Source of the DNA: Anditalea sp035461405
GTDB taxonomy: Bacteria > Bacteroidota > Bacteroidia > Cytophagales > Cyclobacteriaceae
DNA length: 24,322 nt
Direction: 5' to 3'
Assembly: GCA_035461405.1 (NCBI GenBank)
Contig: DATHVH010000041.1
Location: 1 to 24,322 of the forward strand
Within the stretch, counting starts at the first letter, position 1. Every line of letters starts with the position of its first letter. Shown one piece after another: positions 15,696-22,781 of this stretch. Under the pieces are notes generated by a model. The model searched no databases, was not told the origin of the DNA, and saw only the letters and a program-made list of their open reading frames with translations. A program made the position numbers and the translations under genes.

Positions 15696-16685
15696 TTAAA
15701 GTTTAACTGTTGGCCAGCCATTTTCATCCCAAGTAATTTCACGAATGAGTAACTTAGGTCTACCTTCGTTGGCTGCTTCATATCCATGAAAAATAAGGTA
15801 ATCCTTACCTTCAAAAGTATAGGTAGAATTATGACCTACTCCATACCAGTTTTTATCACCTTCTACTACTAATGTTCCTCCACCTTCAAACATGCTTTTT
15901 CCATCACTATCCAAATAAGGACCTTGGACAGTATCCGATCTTCCTACCACTACCTTATAAGTACTTTTATCTCCTCTACAGCATAAATCAAATGAAACAA
16001 AAAGATAATAAGTCCCATCTTTTCTGAAAATAAATGGAGCTTCTACAGCACCATCACCGGGATCTCTATCATCGAGAGTAAAAGTCCTCTCCCTTCTGGC
16101 AATGGTAAACCAATCTTCTGGTCCGATTTCCGCCGAAAGGAGGTCATCGGATAATTTGACTAGCTTTAAACCATTCCAAAACGAACCATAACTCATCCAC
16201 GCTGTGCCATCATCGTCCTTAATTATATGAGGATCTATCGCATTCCACAAATCTCTTCCAGGCACACTTTGGATGACTATACCCTGATCTTGCCAATTAT
16301 AGTCAGGTGAGGAGGAGTCAAGAGTCTTGTTTATAGTTACACCTATAGCAGAAGTATTTTTGGCAAAAGAGGATACCGAATAATATAAATAGTATGTACC
16401 CTCATGAAAAATTATATCCGGAGCCCAGATATGATTTTTAAAATCCGGTGCTACATCTAAAGCCCAGGTAGGCGCTTCTTTAAAAACCTGCTCCTCACGG
16501 GTCCATGACTTCATGTCATCAGAACTCCATACAGATATCCCGCGACCAGTAGTAAATAAATAATATTTATTTCCTTCTTTAATCATCACAGGATCATGAG
16601 CCGGTACGTCTTTGACTGGCTCTTGGGCATGGATACTAAATAGTAGTATAAAGAAGGGTATGAATAATAGTAGTATCTTTTTCAT
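15696..16685 (-). CDS. GH43 endo-alpha-1,5-L-arabinanase (GH43_5-like)
   Basis: A 329-aa secreted single-domain five-bladed propeller. I place the start at ATG 16685, giving a signal peptide of MKKILLLF type ending SIHA|Q. An upstream in-frame ATG at 16721 lies in the loop of a strong hairpin and would add a non-signal-like MHFHFITLNNPK. Numbered from 16685, the catalytic acids are Asp31 (PAHDPVM), Asp151 (NAIDPHI) and Glu215 (AVEAPF). The segment FDLCCRGDKSTYKVVVGRS and VGHNSTY (calcium-site His) are hallmarks of endo-arabinanases that cut alpha-1,5-linked arabinan backbones internally. It is the first enzyme gene after susCD, separated from susD by a structured 146-nt leader. Confidence 0.93.
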   Translation of the reverse strand: MKKILLLFIPFFILLFSIHAQEPVKDVPAHDPVMIKEGNKYYLFTTGRGISVWSSDDMKSWTREEQVFKEAPTWALDVAPDFKNHIWAPDIIFHEGTYYLYYSVSSFAKNTSAIGVTINKTLDSSSPDYNWQDQGIVIQSVPGRDLWNAIDPHIIKDDDGTAWMSYGSFWNGLKLVKLSDDLLSAEIGPEDWFTIARRERTFTLDDRDPGDGAVEAPFIFRKDGTYYLFVSFDLCCRGDKSTYKVVVGRSDTVQGPYLDSDGKSMFEGGGTLVVEGDKNWYGVGHNSTYTFEGKDYLIFHGYEAANEGRPKLLIREITWDENGWPTVKL

Positions 16686-16704
16686 CTTGGGGTTATTTAG
16701 AGTA

Positions 16705-16740
16705 ATAAAGTGAAAGTGCATTTAAGCACTTCCACTTTAT
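16705..16740 (-). promoter_or_regulatory. Long hairpin in the susD-GH43 intergenic region
   Basis: ATAAAGTGAAAGTGC (16705-16719) and GCACTTCCACTTTAT (16726-16740) form a 15-position stem with a single mismatch and a 6-nt loop. On the minus-strand transcript it lies about 20 nt before the GH43 start. No U-tract follows it in that direction (the next bases read TTACTCT), so it is not a simple terminator. Likely roles are protecting the susCD mRNA 3' end after processing, or attenuation that keeps downstream enzyme genes below susCD. It also argues against the ATG at 16721 as a start. Confidence 0.6.
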
Positions 16741-16759
16741 AATAGGTTTGATAGACAAG

Positions 16760-16776
16760 ATACCTTAAGTAGGTAT
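16760..16776 (-). repeat. Second small inverted repeat downstream of susD
   Basis: ATACCT (16760-16765) and AGGTAT (16771-16776) pair perfectly around a 5-nt loop. It belongs to a series of three dyads between susD and the GH43 gene. Alone it would be weak; its interest comes from the cluster. Confidence 0.35.
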
Positions 16777-16790
16777 GTAATATAGTATCC

Positions 16791-16812
16791 CTTTAAAGCT
16801 TTAATTTTAAAG
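16791..16812 (-). repeat. Third inverted repeat just after the susD stop
   Basis: CTTTAAA (16791-16797) and TTTAAAG (16806-16812) form a 7-bp AT-rich dyad with an 8-nt loop, about 20 nt past the susD stop codon. It is AT-rich, so chance occurrence is possible. Confidence 0.3.
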
Positions 16813-16831
16813 TGCCCTGGGATAATTTTTA

Positions 16832-18382
16832 TTAATTATTGGCAGAATTAGGTGAAAGGTTTGGATTAGTGTCCAATTCTCCCTGAGGTATAGGAAGATA
16901 TTCATTGCCTGGTGTCCAGGTTTGAAATTCGCTGTCCCTGTTTCGAAGATATGCCAATTTATCTGCATCATAGAACCAACCCCACCTGATAAGGTCATTG
17001 ATTCTTTGTCCTTCTATGGCAAATTCCAACATTCTTTCATGAGCTATTTGATCTCTCATTTGCTGTTGGGTCATATTTGGTCTTACCTGTGCCAGATCTG
17101 GCAGATTTACCCTGGCCCTTACTCTTTGTATAAGCGGATATGCTTCACTTGTTCTTCCAAGTTCATTCAGCGCTTCAGCCTGAAGCATAAGGATATCTGC
17201 AAATCGAAGAATTCTATAATTAATCCCGGACCTAAACTGCTCTTCTGCATTGGGTCCAAATCCGTCATTGGTATATTTTCTTGGGTAGATTTCATCCGGT
17301 CCATAAGGCCACAGATCATTATAGAGTCTAAGGCCGCCATCTTCTGGTTCATAGGATGCTATAGTGGACAATAATCTTGGATCTTTTCTGCCATCTACGG
17401 TTCTTTCTCTGTGGAAATCCTCATAAAGTGCTCTGGTAGGCAAGAAATCATTAAATCCGTATCCACGGGCAGCATACGTTACAGCCTGAGCAGACACTTG
17501 AGTCCAATTGGCATTTGGATTACCTCCCCAGTTCAATTCAGATCCACCCACCTGCTCCGGCATAGCAAATTGCACTTCGAATAAGGATTCAACATTATTT
17601 TCGGTAAATGGACTAAAATTATCTCTGTAATTAGCTACAAGGTCATAATTACCATGTTGGCCGCCTATCAGTTCAGCAAATTCAGTAGAAGCTTCAGACC
17701 ATCTCTGTCTATATACCAGGGCTTTCCCTAGCATACCCGTAGCAGCTCCTTTGGTTGCCCTTCCGATGTGACCACGGTCCGGGCCATTTACAGCTTGGTA
17801 ATTTATTGGCAAAAAGCCTTTGGCAGCCTGAAAATCAGCAATTATCTGATCCCATATAGCATCCTCAGATGCAGTTTGGGGATAAAATTCTTCTCTATTG
17901 GCAGGTACTGTAGTGATTAAAGGTACTTCTTTGTAGAAATTAGCAAGATTGAAATAGGCAAGTCCTCTAAGGAAATGGGCCTGTCCAAGGATTCTTTGTT
18001 TAAGTTCCTCATCCATTTCTATAGGTGGTACATTGACCAAAACCTGATTGGCTCTCCACACCATTTGATAATGGGCTTCCCACACCCAAGCAATTGGCCC
18101 GGCTGGAGTGGGTATTGTAAAATTCGCTACCAACATAAGATCTGGCCAAGGACTATCTCCCTGAATATCATCACCCCTGCCATCCATCAATGCTGGAAAC
18201 ATCCTCATATATGTCCCATCGATCAGCAAGCTGTTATAAATTGAATTTACCGCTGCCTGGGCATCAGCTTCTGTTTCCCAGAAAGTACCTGTGGTGGGTA
18301 TATTTGGATTTGCTAATTCTAGTTGCGAGTCGCAATTGGTAAAAAGCAACCCTAATGAAATTATATATATTAATTTTTTCAT
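16832..18382 (-). CDS. SusD/RagB-family surface glycan-binding lipoprotein
   Basis: A 516-aa lipoprotein with lipobox FTNC (Cys17), then the SusD N-terminal pattern (NIPTTGTFWETEADAQAAVNSIYNSL), TPR-like helices (ILGQAHFLRGLAYFNLANFYKEVPLIT) and the C-terminal RagB/SusD segment (YRILRFADILMLQAEALNELG, then RVRARVNLP, ERMLEFAIEGQRINDLIRWG and YLPIPQGELDTNPNLSPN). SusD proteins form the lid over the paired SusC transporter at the outer membrane and bind oligosaccharide. The gene follows susC by 33 nt. The enzyme set downstream points to arabino-oligosaccharides as ligands (inference). No separate SusE/F-type surface glycan-binding protein gene follows it, as often happens in such loci. Confidence 0.95.
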   Translation of the reverse strand: MKKLIYIISLGLLFTNCDSQLELANPNIPTTGTFWETEADAQAAVNSIYNSLLIDGTYMRMFPALMDGRGDDIQGDSPWPDLMLVANFTIPTPAGPIAWVWEAHYQMVWRANQVLVNVPPIEMDEELKQRILGQAHFLRGLAYFNLANFYKEVPLITTVPANREEFYPQTASEDAIWDQIIADFQAAKGFLPINYQAVNGPDRGHIGRATKGAATGMLGKALVYRQRWSEASTEFAELIGGQHGNYDLVANYRDNFSPFTENNVESLFEVQFAMPEQVGGSELNWGGNPNANWTQVSAQAVTYAARGYGFNDFLPTRALYEDFHRERTVDGRKDPRLLSTIASYEPEDGGLRLYNDLWPYGPDEIYPRKYTNDGFGPNAEEQFRSGINYRILRFADILMLQAEALNELGRTSEAYPLIQRVRARVNLPDLAQVRPNMTQQQMRDQIAHERMLEFAIEGQRINDLIRWGWFYDADKLAYLRNRDSEFQTWTPGNEYLPIPQGELDTNPNLSPNSANN

Positions 18383-18415
18383 GACTTTCTTTGTTAAACG
18401 TCTACGACATAATAT

Positions 18416-21400
18416 TTAGAATGCTACCTGAAGTCCTAGCATCAAAGTTCTAGGTCTTGGAAATGATCCGAAATCAAAACCAGGATTGAAAACTCCAGAA
18501 GTAAAATCAGGGTTATATGCCTTATATGCCTGGAAAGTATAAGGATTCTGAGCCGTAAAATACACTCTAAGAGACTGAACGTTGTCCAATAGATTACCTA
18601 TAGTATTAAAGGTATATCCTAAAGAAACAGTTTGGATTCTTAAGTGAGTACCATCCTGTAACCAACCTTCTCTGTCTGAATTTCTTTGATTTTGATTAGG
18701 ATCACCCGCTACTAATCTAGGTTGCGTTGTGCTTGGATTTTCTGGAGTCCATCTTTGTAAGATATCTTCATGACGATTAGTGAAATCCATCGTCAACATG
18801 ATATCTCTATACGGTCTGCTGTGAATCAAATACCCACCTGCTCCAGAAGTAAATAAAGTAAAGTCAAAATTCCTAAAGGCAGCTGAAAAGTTTAAACCAT
18901 AATATAAAGTCGGCAGTCCACTGCCTAAATTCACTCTGTCCTCAGCAAAATCAATTACTCCATCCCCATTAACATCCTCAAATTTCACATCGCCAGGTCT
19001 GGTACCAGCACTTTGGAATGCATGCGCATCGATTTCCTCCTGAGACTGAAAAATACCAATAGCTCTATGTCCAAAATGGTGACCAATCGGTTCGCCTACA
19101 ATAGTCCTAGAACCAGCCCCAAATATCGGAATATTAGTACCTCCCAAGGCCAAAACTTCATTTCTTAAGGTAGTCAGATTACCAGATATATCATAGGTGA
19201 ATTCTCCTGTAACCTTACGGTATGTAGCCTGGAATTCAAAACCTGAATTTCGTAAACTACCAGCATTTGTTACCGGGCTTCCAGCAGCTCCAGTGGAAGC
19301 TGGGATAGGTACTGCTACAAGTATGTCTGTAGTTTTACTATCATAATATTCGGCAGATATATCCACTTTTCCATCAAATAAAGTTGCATCAAACCCGAAA
19401 TTTGAAGTTTCACGGGTTTCCCATCTAATATTGGGATCTACCTGAGAAGTCTGGATAGAGCCTCTTACCACTTCTCCATTAAAGTTGTAAAGCACATTAG
19501 GATTTATAGTAGCGAAATATAGGTAATCCCCAATATTTGCATTTCCCAGTTGTCCCCAGCTTCCCCTGACTTTAAGATCAGAAATAAAGGAAGGCATATT
19601 GATATATGGTTCATTATGTAATTTCCATCCGACCGCTATTGAAGGGAAATTACCATATCTATATGCAGGAGCAAACCTGGAAGATCCATCCCTTCTCATG
19701 GTAGCCGTCACCAAATATCTATCATCATAGCTATAGTTAATTCTACCTAGATAAGAAGCTATGGCATTTCTAAATTCATTACCACTTGCCTGCTTGTTTA
19801 CACCATTATCAAGTACAGGAAAAGCTACATCTATATTTTCTGAATATCCACTTCTGTTGATCACCCCACCTTCTTGGTACATCTGACCGACCAGCACATC
19901 TAAATTATGTTTGTCAAATGTTCCCGTATAGTTGAATGTGTTTTCCACTAATCCTGTAGATAAAATTCTATGTCCATCTGTCAGTCTAGATCTATCATCA
20001 TTAAAGAAGAATCCCAATCTAAACGCTGGGGATACTGAAAAATCTCTCGCTTGTGTCCTGTCATAACTTAAATTTAACTTATAATTTAACTTATGATTAG
20101 GCAAATCGACTATTGTATATTCTGCGAAACCGGTCGAAAACATTCTATCTACAGTAGTAGTGCTATGGAACATATTATTTGCACCAATTACATTTAGAGA
20201 TATGGCACGTTGTAGATTAGCTTCAGTTCCACCGAAACCTCCAAGATTATTGGGATCGTATATAGGCATAGTAGGAATGGCCTGTACCAGATCAGCTATC
20301 AAAGGCGGTCTATTACCTGCTAGAAGATCCGGTCTATAAGATAAAGCATCTTCATCAGAATGTGCATAATAGATATTAGTACCTACTCTAAATCTTCCTT
20401 TTGTAGATGTCTGATTTACTCTAAAAGAATATCTATCATAGTTAGGACCATTTCCTACCAGAGTTCCTGTATTCCCAAAGAAATCTACTGAAGCATTATA
20501 GATTGTATATTCTCCCCCACCTGATATATTAATGTTGTGATTTTGTCTGAATCCATTTTTCAGACCCTCTCGCTGCCAATCCGTATCTATATCGGAAATA
20601 TAAAGTGGGTTGTTTGGATCATTGGCTGGCACAAGTGGCTGGCCGCCGTTTCGCTGGACTTCATTTATTATCTCCTGATATTGCGCTCTGCCCAATACCG
20701 GTATTCTTTGCCATACCTGGTCTATACCTCCATAAGAATTAAACTCAACCCTTACTGGTGTATTTTTCTTTCCTTGTTTCGTAGTGATAATTACAACACC
20801 ATTGGCTGCCCTAGACCCATAAATAGCACCTGCAGAGGCATCTTTCAGGACCTGCATTGTCTCTATATCATTCGGGTTAAAATCTCGAGGGGTAGTACCT
20901 ACTGGCACACCATCAATTACATAAAGAGGTTGGGCATTTCCAAAAGTGGATATACCCCTAATCCTAACACTGGGGAAAGCACCTGGCTGACCATCACTGG
21001 TCACCTGGACACCTGACACCCTACCCTGTAGCATTTGAGCTAGGTCATTAGTGGCCACTTTTTTCATTTCGTCAGTGTTAACCACTGATATGGCACCTGT
21101 AATATCTGACCTCCTTTGTGTACCGTATCCGACTACTACCACTTCATCAAGACTACTTACATCTTCTTGTAAATTTACATTGATGATAGTCCTATTACCA
21201 ACCGTTATTTCTTGAGAAACAAATCCTATAAATGAAATCACAAGAACTGAATTCTGATCCGGGACAGTAATTTCGAATTCACCATCCATATTGGTCGGTA
21301 CGCCGCGTGTGGTACCTTTTACAGTCACTGAGGCACCTGGAATGGGCTGTCCATCTGCAGAAGAAATGACTTGACCTCTTACAGTAATATCTACTTCAGG

Positions 21401-21514
21401 ACTGGTGTAAGCTTCTGGCACTTCCGTCGAGGCTATAATCTCACCTGGTCCGATACTGGTACCCAGTATCATTAAAGCCATTAGAAGCTTTGGGGGTAAA
21501 AATTTAAAATTCAT
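18416..21514 (-). CDS. SusC/RagA-family TonB-dependent outer-membrane transporter
   Basis: A 1032-aa protein with a signal sequence (basic and hydrophobic start, about 1-30), a carboxypeptidase-regulatory-like domain at about 44-118 (VRGQVISSADGQPIPGASV), a TonB-box-like DEVVVVGYGTQ (123-133), and a plug domain at about 135-250 with the SusC signature NPNDIETMQVLKDASAGAIYG and AANGVVIITTKQG. The 22-strand barrel ends in the terminal aromatic pattern LGLQVAF. SusC transporters import glycan oligosaccharides through the outer membrane using TonB energy, capped by SusD. There is no N-terminal STN domain, so it is unlikely to signal to an anti-sigma factor. It is the first gene of the eleven-gene minus-strand operon, 430 nt from divergent araR. 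Confidence 0.95.
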   Translation of the reverse strand: MNFKFLPPKLLMALMILGTSIGPGEIIASTEVPEAYTSPEVDITVRGQVISSADGQPIPGASVTVKGTTRGVPTNMDGEFEITVPDQNSVLVISFIGFVSQEITVGNRTIINVNLQEDVSSLDEVVVVGYGTQRRSDITGAISVVNTDEMKKVATNDLAQMLQGRVSGVQVTSDGQPGAFPSVRIRGISTFGNAQPLYVIDGVPVGTTPRDFNPNDIETMQVLKDASAGAIYGSRAANGVVIITTKQGKKNTPVRVEFNSYGGIDQVWQRIPVLGRAQYQEIINEVQRNGGQPLVPANDPNNPLYISDIDTDWQREGLKNGFRQNHNINISGGGEYTIYNASVDFFGNTGTLVGNGPNYDRYSFRVNQTSTKGRFRVGTNIYYAHSDEDALSYRPDLLAGNRPPLIADLVQAIPTMPIYDPNNLGGFGGTEANLQRAISLNVIGANNMFHSTTTVDRMFSTGFAEYTIVDLPNHKLNYKLNLSYDRTQARDFSVSPAFRLGFFFNDDRSRLTDGHRILSTGLVENTFNYTGTFDKHNLDVLVGQMYQEGGVINRSGYSENIDVAFPVLDNGVNKQASGNEFRNAIASYLGRINYSYDDRYLVTATMRRDGSSRFAPAYRYGNFPSIAVGWKLHNEPYINMPSFISDLKVRGSWGQLGNANIGDYLYFATINPNVLYNFNGEVVRGSIQTSQVDPNIRWETRETSNFGFDATLFDGKVDISAEYYDSKTTDILVAVPIPASTGAAGSPVTNAGSLRNSGFEFQATYRKVTGEFTYDISGNLTTLRNEVLALGGTNIPIFGAGSRTIVGEPIGHHFGHRAIGIFQSQEEIDAHAFQSAGTRPGDVKFEDVNGDGVIDFAEDRVNLGSGLPTLYYGLNFSAAFRNFDFTLFTSGAGGYLIHSRPYRDIMLTMDFTNRHEDILQRWTPENPSTTQPRLVAGDPNQNQRNSDREGWLQDGTHLRIQTVSLGYTFNTIGNLLDNVQSLRVYFTAQNPYTFQAYKAYNPDFTSGVFNPGFDFGSFPRPRTLMLGLQVAF

Positions 21515-21619
21515 ATTTCGGGGGTTTATGGTTTAATTATAATAATACTAATCAATTTATTACCTGCACGTAACAGGACCTAATGCATTTCCGATTGGTC
21601 AGATAACATTTAAAAGAAT

Positions 21620-21652
21620 CAAACTAATCGAACTTATTTTTTGAACAGCAAT
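21620..21652 (-). promoter_or_regulatory. Candidate promoter of the susC operon
   Basis: Read on the minus strand, ATTG (21652-21649) is followed after 21 nt by TTAGTTTG (21627-21620). This is one mismatch in each element from the Bacteroidota consensus TTTG ... TAnnTTTG, with suitable spacing. Transcription would start near 21613, leaving a leader of about 100 nt before the susC ATG at 21514. No perfect match exists in the region, so this is the best available candidate only. Confidence 0.4.
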
Positions 21653-21700
21653 CGTTTGTTTTCGAATATTAGATAATTTAACAATAGGATGCAAAATTTT

Positions 21701-21719
21701 AAATGTATTTTTTACACTA
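21701..21719 (-). promoter_or_regulatory. Candidate AraR operator upstream of susC
   Basis: On the minus strand this reads TAGTGTAAAAAATACATTT, an imperfect dyad (AGTGTA-N5-TACATT). It matches 13 of 19 positions of the near-perfect palindrome before the symporter gene (22692-22710). It lies about 50 bp upstream of the candidate -33 element, a position more typical of activation than of simple blocking. The low-complexity A-run reduces confidence. Confidence 0.35.
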
Positions 21720-21842
21720 ATTAATTTTATTCACCCTCACATGTGCTTCTAACAAGGGTAAGAGTGAGAAATTTGGTGATGGTGGCAACACGAGAAAAGC
21801 TTCATAAAGCTGCCAATAACATAAAAATTTGACTAACTAATA

Positions 21843-21855
21843 ATAGAAATTCTAT
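21843..21855. promoter_or_regulatory. Perfect 13-bp palindrome upstream of araR
   Basis: ATAGAAATTCTAT has 6-bp arms around one base and lies about 27 bp before the candidate -7 element of araR. It may be an independent regulator site. Its sequence is unrelated to the AGTGTA dyads. Confidence 0.3.
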
Positions 21856-21876
21856 ATCATGACATAATTTTCTATT

Positions 21877-21895
21877 AAGTGTATATTTGAGTTTT
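21877..21895 (+). promoter_or_regulatory. Candidate AraR operator overlapping the araR promoter
   Basis: AAGTGTATATTTGAGTTTT shares the left half-site AAGTGTA exactly with the symporter-upstream palindrome and matches 12 of 19 positions overall; the right half-site is poor. It overlaps the TATATTTG element, so binding there would block transcription. That would fit autoregulation of araR. Confidence 0.3.
21882..21889 (+). promoter_or_regulatory. Candidate -7 promoter element of araR
   Basis: TATATTTG is a perfect match to the Bacteroidota TAnnTTTG element, 55 nt before the araR ATG. No clear TTTG is found at the expected -33 position, so recognition may be weak or assisted. Confidence 0.45.
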
Positions 21896-21944
21896 AATTT
21901 TAGAATACTATCTTTAATACTTATCTTATATAACAAAAGAAGTA

Positions 21945-22658
21945 ATGATCAAATATTCCAACCAGAACCGTCTTTTAGTTGCGGTAGATTGCATAATTTT
22001 TGGTTTTGACGGCAATGATTATAAAATTCTATTGATACAAAGAGGCTTTGCTCCGGAAAAAGAAAAATGGAGTCTTATGGGTGGTTTTGTACAGGAAAAT
22101 GAATCCCTTGAACAAGCTGCTGACAGGGTACTAAAGCAGCTTACTGGTTTAGAAAACGTGTATCTAGAACAGCTTCAGGCATTTAGTGAGCCTAAAAGAG
22201 ATCCTATCGAACGCGTCATTGCTGTCGCCTATGTAGCTTTAATTGATATCCATAAATACGAGCAACAGATAAATGATGATTTTCATGCTAGATGGTACTT
22301 GCTGAAAGAATTGCCTAAACTTATTTTTGATCATGCACAGATGGTTGAAACAGCCCTTCAGCGGCTGAGGTATAAAGCTGCATTCCATCCGATACTCTTT
22401 GAACTACTTCCCGAAAAATTTACATTGCCCCAGCTTCAAGCGATGTATGAAGGTCTTTACGATACTAAGATTGATAAAAGAAATTTCAGCCGAAAAGTCC
22501 TATCTACCAATTTACTGGTAAAAGAGAAGGATAAAGATAAATCTAGTTCTAAAAAGGGCGCATATTTCTATTCTATTGACAAAGAAAATTATAAAGAGAA
22601 TTTCCAAAGCTTACTGAATTTTGTTCCAAAAACAGAAATATTAGCACTCAGCGAATAA
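21945..22658 (+). CDS. araR: AraR-type Nudix-fold transcriptional regulator of arabinose utilisation
   Basis: A 237-aa protein with an N-terminal Nudix-fold domain (about 1-140) and a C-terminal winged helix-turn-helix domain (about 145-225; FTLPQLQAMYEGLYDTKIDKRNF followed by a basic wing). The Nudix box GFVQENESLEQAADRVLKQLTGL keeps the spacing and Arg61, but the three metal-binding glutamates of REUxEE are Val62, Gln65 and Leu66, so hydrolysis is not expected. This is the NrtR-related architecture of AraR described in Bacteroides thetaiotaomicron, where the domain senses L-arabinose. It is divergent from the susC operon and followed by the symporter. It should control the catabolic, transport and glycosidase genes. 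The effector assignment rests on family and context. Confidence 0.9.
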   Translation: MIKYSNQNRLLVAVDCIIFGFDGNDYKILLIQRGFAPEKEKWSLMGGFVQENESLEQAADRVLKQLTGLENVYLEQLQAFSEPKRDPIERVIAVAYVALIDIHKYEQQINDDFHARWYLLKELPKLIFDHAQMVETALQRLRYKAAFHPILFELLPEKFTLPQLQAMYEGLYDTKIDKRNFSRKVLSTNLLVKEKDKDKSSSKKGAYFYSIDKENYKENFQSLLNFVPKTEILALSE

Positions 22659-22691
22659 AAAACGATGGAGAATTTTTTTATTTAAAATTTT

Positions 22692-22710
22692 AAGTGTAAT
22701 TATAACACTT
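22692..22710. promoter_or_regulatory. Near-perfect 19-bp palindrome before the symporter gene, candidate AraR operator
   Basis: AAGTGTAATTATAACACTT is symmetric at 8 of 9 base-pair positions around its centre. It lies in the 123-nt gap between araR and the symporter, about 72 nt before the symporter ATG, with a TATCTTTT (one mismatch from TAnnTTTG) at 22724-22731 just downstream. Related dyads occur near the araR and susC promoters. An RNA hairpin role is less likely, since no T-tract follows. Confidence 0.45.
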
Positions 22711-22781
22711 GATTGGATAAAGTTATCTTTTACTCCAAAAATTAGCTTGTTATCATATTCAAACCCAAACCTATTTTCTTA

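Larger units (their letters stand above)
21515..21944. promoter_or_regulatory. Divergent control region between susC and araR
   Basis: 430 bases without a gene. It contains a candidate susC promoter on the minus strand, a candidate araR promoter on the plus strand, AGTGTA-type dyads near each, a perfect 13-bp palindrome (21843-21855), and a GC-richer central patch at about 21730-21815 with small dyads such as AGCTT-CATA-AAGCT (21798-21811). The individual sites are listed separately. Confidence 0.6.

Noticed and set aside
20537..21016. 159-codon open frame opposite susC
   Set aside because: Antisense to the conserved SusC plug/barrel coding region, with no domain and no promoter of its own.
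21563..21577. CCTG-N7-CAGG dyad in the susC leader
   Set aside because: Only 4-bp arms and no related copy elsewhere; not distinguishable from chance.
21945..22658. Nudix hydrolase enzyme
   Set aside because: The metal-binding glutamates of the Nudix box are missing and a C-terminal winged-helix region follows, so a regulator fits better.
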